From Phycisphaerae bacterium (GTDB lineage Bacteria > Planctomycetota > Phycisphaerae > UBA1845), in NCBI GenBank assembly GCA_020056715.1, contig JAGVHG010000150.1, positions 1 through 50,290 of the forward strand: a stretch of 50,290 bases of DNA, written 5' to 3'. Position 1 is the stretch's first letter. Each line of letters begins with the position of its first letter. The translations under genes were made by a program, and so were the position numbers. The notes beneath the pieces are model-generated. The model searched no databases, was not told the origin of the DNA, and worked only from the letters and a program-made list of their open reading frames with translations. Shown piece by piece: positions 46,579 through 50,290 of the stretch.

Positions 46579-49575
46579 TTACGGGAGATCACTGCCCAGG
46601 GCGTTTTGAAAGTCGGCGAAATCCCGGAGAGTCACGCAGCCATCGGCATCCGCATCGATTGACACACAGGCGAGGTTGAGGATCACGGCATTGGGGCCGC
46701 CGATACAATCCGACCACGCGGCGTAATCATTATCGTCTATGACGTTGTCGCAGTTAAAATCATAAATCCCAAACTCGTATGCCCCCATATCGACGCGCCC
46801 GCAGAGAACACGAGGATACCCGGTCCGATCCGCCAAGCCGTTGGCCGCGGGTGCAAGAAGCGGATCACCCGTGTTGATCACCGGCGATCCCATAACGACG
46901 CGCAGATCATCATCGGCCGTGCCTACGACGTTGTCTTGGCCGTCGGCATCTACAAAGGAGGGGTCCGTGGCAATGTTTCCGATTCCGCCCCCCGTCCACC
47001 CCTGCACACAACTATAATTGATGGACCCGGCACCAGAAAACTGTGATAACAGTGTGGCTCCGGCGTTGCCGTGATTGCCCCAAAAAATGCAACTCTTCAC
47101 GTTGCTGCTGCCGTTGGTGTTTATTATACCGCCAACCGAGGAAGTGGCCGAGTTGCTACTAAACGTGCAATTGGTCAACGTTAGCGTGCCCAGGATATTG
47201 TTCATGGCGCCTCCCTGGAAAGCGGAGTTACCACTCAGGACCGTGCTAATCAGTTCGGCAATGCCTCCATTGTTGTGTAAGCCGCCACCGTAGAGGGCCG
47301 CACTGTTTCCAAGAATGGAACAACGGTCCAATCGAAGACCGGACATTTCGGCAATGAAGAGCGCCCCGCCGGAAGTCTCGGCGTGGTTGTCAACGAAGGT
47401 ACACGCCACAAGGTTCGGGCTGACCGCCGAGGACACATTCACTGCCCCGCCGTTCTTACCGTAATTCCCCGTGAAAATGCAGTTGCGAATCGTGGGATTG
47501 CCGTTCACGATCTTCAGTCCGCCACCCCCGTCACCGGAGATTGCATTGGCACGGCCTGCCGCAATGGTAAAGCCGTCTACGATCGTCTGAGGCCCCGCGC
47601 CCGAAATCGTCACCACATGATAGGCATTGTCTAACACGCTGAATGGCAATCCGATCTCCCCGCTGAGAATGGTTTGATTGGCCTGTGGGTCGCGGGCATT
47701 ATGGTCCTCTGCTAAACCGGAATAACCTCCGAGAACTGCAACGCCATTGGGCATTCGGAAGGTAGCGGCGCGATCGCCCGTGCCTCGATCGGGAACGTAG
47801 GCGCCGGCGGCCACTCGAACCTCGTGCACGGTGTTTCCGAAACAGCTCGAGACGGTGAGCGCATCCTGTAGATTGTCATACGCCGTGCTCCAGTCGCCTC
47901 CTGTGCCGCCCGTCGATACGCCCTGTCGCACGTGCAAAGTCGAAGACTCCGGCACGGCGCGGATAATGGCGATGTTGTCGATATACCACACGTCGTTATT
48001 CGACACCGGCTCAATAGAGAAGCGGATGCGAAACTCCTCATGCATCGCGTCCGGCGGCAGTGGGTGCGCCCAAGGCAAAAAAGCATTTTGGGATTGTCCG
48101 TTGGAGGTGATACGGTTAAGCTCCACCCATGTTTGCGCGTTACTCCAATAATCCACGACGAGCTGTGAACCCGCGGTTGATGATCCGCCGGCCTGTTGCG
48201 TGTAATAGGAGACGACCGCTTCGGTTAACCCCGATAGGGAAATGAAATTGCTGCGAACGTCGTCGGGGCCGTTCGCGCATTCCGTACAACAATTGTCGAG
48301 ACGCAGAGCAAACGGGGGACTCGGGGGATTGATTGCCGATGTAGAAACTACCCCGCCCGCGTTGTAACTCCACGCTCCGCTGACCAGTCCGCCGTCAAAG
48401 GAATCGCAAAAAGGAAAAGGCAGCGGGTCCGCGCGAGTTTGGATACAGGGAAGTGCGAAAGAAGCCTCAATGGCCGCGCGCGTCAACGAATCGATATGGC
48501 CGCATAACTGTGAGCATCCCCCAATAATGGAGCACATCAACCCGCAATCGGGATCTGGCCCTCCGCCGGTGCAAATTGGGTCGTCGCAATGGCAGGCGCC
48601 CCAATTGTGCCCGATTTCGTGGGCAGTCAGACAGATGCGGTCGGAAAGAAGGGCGGTAAACCTCGACTGAGACAGACCGTAGCCGTACCCGCCCCCACAG
48701 GAATCGCATATCACATCGTTATAGGCCACGCCGATGACGTTGCCGTCGATATTCTTGCCGGTCATGAGGTGGGCAATGTCGCGATGGACCCCCAACATGT
48801 TCGCGTTCCATTCTGTTTTGAATTGAGTCAGCAAGGTTCCGTTCGCCGTGGAGGTATAAGGATTGGGGTAGGTGGTGCGAACCACAATGGTGGTAAGTTC
48901 ATAGGTGACGTTCACCTCGGCCTCATACAGCATTGCGACCCCGTTGATGATCCGCTCAATGTCAAACACGGTCTGCGCCACCGAACTGCCGTTGAGTTGA
49001 TAGAATTCCGTGTCCGCGTCGATGGCGATATCGCAGACGCGCAGAGCGGTGCTTACCAGCAATTGCGGCAGCACTTGCTCCATGGAGGCAGCGAAAGAAG
49101 TCGCCGCGGGTTGCGTGCCGCAATGCGTTCCGGACGCGACGTTCTGCCCACTGTAAACCGTGTGAAGAACCGCTCCGTCGCCGCCCGCGACTGAGGATGC
49201 AATAGGCTCGACGCCCCACTTTTCCCCTGTTTCGAGCAGAATGACCGCGAAGAGTTGACCGTTCGTGACGGAGGCTGCTACGCGGCTGCCGTCCATGCCC
49301 CGGACGTGACCACGAAACGTTAGCGGGGCGGGAACGATGTTCGGTTGCAATACACCTTGCTCGTCTGGGACCAAGACCTCGAAGTTTGTAGATCGCAGGG
49401 AATTCGGCTCTAACTCAAGCTGGACGGCGGTCTGGTCAAGCGTGACGCTTACAGTCAGCGGGGCGGAATCGCTACGCGGGAGATTTATTTCCTGAACTAC
49501 CTGCGCAGCACCTGCGATTGCCGTCCATGACGTGAGTAAACAGGCGCACACTGAAGATTGCCATCTCAATTGCAT
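46579..49575 (-). CDS. Secreted metalloprotease-like protein (M12B/reprolysin type) with beta-helix and dockerin-like regions
   Basis: 998 residues. A weak signal peptide (QSSVCACLLTSWTAIAGAAQ) is followed by a propeptide-like part (residues 30-140, APLTFRGHVRGMDGSRVAAS) and a catalytic domain with HEIGHNWGACH at 319-329, the zinc-binding HExxHxxGxxH, then GLMCSIIGGCSQLCGHI as a possible Met-turn. Residues about 400-560 resemble a MAM/jellyroll module (FCDSFDGGLVSGAW, NDVWYIDNIAII). About 560-900 is a right-handed beta-helix of the choice-of-anchor Q kind (GNPTIRNCIFTGNYGKNGGA, FSSNSATSSVGGIINTNGSS). The end has two dockerin-like units (DFNCDNVIDDNDYAAWSDCI, DADADGCVTLRDFADFQNAL). Likely extracellular; substrates unknown. 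Confidence 0.85.
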   Translation of the reverse strand: MQLRWQSSVCACLLTSWTAIAGAAQVVQEINLPRSDSAPLTVSVTLDQTAVQLELEPNSLRSTNFEVLVPDEQGVLQPNIVPAPLTFRGHVRGMDGSRVAASVTNGQLFAVILLETGEKWGVEPIASSVAGGDGAVLHTVYSGQNVASGTHCGTQPAATSFAASMEQVLPQLLVSTALRVCDIAIDADTEFYQLNGSSVAQTVFDIERIINGVAMLYEAEVNVTYELTTIVVRTTYPNPYTSTANGTLLTQFKTEWNANMLGVHRDIAHLMTGKNIDGNVIGVAYNDVICDSCGGGYGYGLSQSRFTALLSDRICLTAHEIGHNWGACHCDDPICTGGGPDPDCGLMCSIIGGCSQLCGHIDSLTRAAIEASFALPCIQTRADPLPFPFCDSFDGGLVSGAWSYNAGGVVSTSAINPPSPPFALRLDNCCTECANGPDDVRSNFISLSGLTEAVVSYYTQQAGGSSTAGSQLVVDYWSNAQTWVELNRITSNGQSQNAFLPWAHPLPPDAMHEEFRIRFSIEPVSNNDVWYIDNIAIIRAVPESSTLHVRQGVSTGGTGGDWSTAYDNLQDALTVSSCFGNTVHEVRVAAGAYVPDRGTGDRAATFRMPNGVAVLGGYSGLAEDHNARDPQANQTILSGEIGLPFSVLDNAYHVVTISGAGPQTIVDGFTIAAGRANAISGDGGGGLKIVNGNPTIRNCIFTGNYGKNGGAVNVSSAVSPNLVACTFVDNHAETSGGALFIAEMSGLRLDRCSILGNSAALYGGGLHNNGGIAELISTVLSGNSAFQGGAMNNILGTLTLTNCTFSSNSATSSVGGIINTNGSSNVKSCIFWGNHGNAGATLLSQFSGAGSINYSCVQGWTGGGIGNIATDPSFVDADGQDNVVGTADDDLRVVMGSPVINTGDPLLAPAANGLADRTGYPRVLCGRVDMGAYEFGIYDFNCDNVIDDNDYAAWSDCIGGPNAVILNLACVSIDADADGCVTLRDFADFQNALGSDLP

Positions 49576-49693
49576 ATTGCTGATCTTTCCTGCCGCGTTC
49601 GTCAGCGGGTTGAGCGTTGGCTATAGGGCGTCCCGGAAAATCTGAAGTCTCGGCGTTGCAGTTTTGTCCGCCGGTGGTGTAACTCCTTTACGG

Positions 49694-50290
49694 CTACTGA
49701 ACGCACTGGTCCAGCGCTTCATCGCAAGATCCACTGGAGCAGGGATCGCCGCTGCCCGTGCACGTGCCGCTGCTGCATACATCCGTGGCCGTACAGAACT
49801 GGCCATCATCGCAGACCGTACCGTTGGGCGACTCCGGGTTCGAGCACAACCCCGTGGTCGGATTACACGTACCCGCGTCATGACACTGGTCCGAAGCCGT
49901 GCAGATGATGGGATTGCTCCCCACGCAACTGCCGGCTTGGCACGTGTCCGTCTGTGTACATTGGTCGCCGTCATCGCAGGCCGTACCGTTGGGCGATTCC
50001 GGGTTCGAGCACAGCCCCGTGGCTGGGTTACACGTACCCGCGTCATGGCACTGGTCCGAAGCCGAGCAGACGACGGCATTACCCCCCACGCAGCTACCGG
50101 CCTGGCAGGTGTCCGTCTGCATACATTGGTCGCCGTCATCGCAGGCCGTACCGTTGGGCGATTCCGGGTTCGAGCACAGCCCCGTGGTCGGGTTACATGC
50201 ACCCGCGTCATGGCACTGGTCCGAAGCGGTACAGACGATGGGATTACTCCCCACGCAAGTACCGGCCTGGCAGGTGTCGGTCTGTGTGCA
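49694..50290 (-). CDS. Cys-rich tandem-repeat protein, 5' part beyond the window edge
   Basis: Only the C-terminal 198 codons are seen; the frame is open to the right edge. The sequence is a run of 55-residue units with eight cysteines each, built from CDDGDQCTQTDTCQAGSC, VGSNPIICTASDQCHDAGTC and NPTTGLCSNPESPNGTA. The last unit is divergent (DDGQFCTATDVCSSGTCTGS) and the protein ends SGSCDEALDQCVQ. Such CNDGNxCTxxDxCxxGxC repeats occur in surface proteins of myxobacteria and planctomycetes. Probably secreted and disulfide-rich. 118 bp separate it from the metalloprotease gene downstream, so the two may form one unit. Confidence 0.8.
   Translation of the reverse strand, partial: CTQTDTCQAGTCVGSNPIVCTASDQCHDAGACNPTTGLCSNPESPNGTACDDGDQCMQTDTCQAGSCVGGNAVVCSASDQCHDAGTCNPATGLCSNPESPNGTACDDGDQCTQTDTCQAGSCVGSNPIICTASDQCHDAGTCNPTTGLCSNPESPNGTVCDDGQFCTATDVCSSGTCTGSGDPCSSGSCDEALDQCVQ
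49799..50290. repeat. 165-bp tandem repeat inside the Cys-rich gene
   Basis: The block CCGTACCGTTGGGCG begins at 49816, 49981 and 50146, exactly 165 bases apart, and the intervening DNA is nearly identical between units. This is a coding minisatellite matching the 55-residue protein unit. Confidence 0.9.

Noticed and set aside
49799-50290. CRISPR-like array
   Set aside because: The period is 165 bp with no unique spacers, and the repeats are in frame in a Cys-rich protein.

Overview
The window looks like chromosomal DNA of a planctomycete, possibly a Phycisphaerae-like lineage. I infer this from several traits read together: a Gram-negative envelope cluster (bamA-ompH-lpxD-lpxC/fabZ) with LpxC fused to FabZ, a secreted protein carrying an NPCBM carbohydrate-binding module, large secreted proteins ending in dockerin-like Asp-rich repeats, a GlmU without its acetyltransferase part, and many degraded transposase pieces. 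No rRNA is present. One tRNA, tRNA-Gln(TTG), was found.

Region by region: (1) 1-2.8 kb holds the 5' part of a KDPG aldolase gene, a LolA-like envelope protein gene, a small membrane protein gene and a cluster of small hairpin repeats. (2) 2.9-7.8 kb is a divergent trehalose module: a trehalose-6-phosphate phosphatase/GH15 hydrolase fusion facing a membrane-anchored trehalose-6-phosphate synthase built like a receptor. (3) 7.9-14.7 kb holds a duplicated fragment of the LolA-like gene, an NPCBM protein gene invaded by hairpin repeats, a three-gene MacB/LolCDE-type ABC exporter operon, remnants of a transposase and of a dockerin-bearing gene, a small membrane protein and a GNAT acetyltransferase. 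(4) 14.8-17.5 kb has an orphan asparagine-synthetase-like gene, a RAYT transposase remnant and a small lipoprotein. (5) 17.9-24.4 kb is a housekeeping run on the plus strand: tRNA-Gln, glmU, prs, rplY, pth, rpsF, ssb, rplI, dnaB. (6) 24.6-30.1 kb is the outer-membrane biogenesis operon. (7) 30.1-35.5 kb holds hicBA, a YgiQ radical-SAM gene, an acyl-CoA dehydrogenase gene, a small orphan gene next to a broken antitoxin, and rplU. (8) 35.5-42.1 kb, mostly minus strand, has two cysteine desulfurases separated by an integrase fragment, a second copy of the small orphan family, rsmA and a SurA/PpiD-like chaperone gene. (9) 42.4-50.3 kb holds topA with six zinc ribbons, a deleted IS1634-type transposase, a large secreted M12-type metalloprotease with beta-helix and dockerin regions, and a Cys-rich tandem-repeat protein running off the right edge.

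The most unusual signal is a family of about ten roughly 32-nt hairpins (0.7-2.4, 8.7-9.4 and 17.2 kb). They share the form YTCG-stem-TCAAGG-stem'-CTGACG. Loop and tail are nearly constant, but the two stem arms differ from copy to copy and still pair almost perfectly. All copies lie in the same orientation whatever the strand of the host gene, and at least three sit inside a coding sequence without breaking its frame. I do not recognise this as a named repeat family.

Coordinates and translations were read by eye. No database search or structure prediction could be run, so family names rest on recognised motifs.
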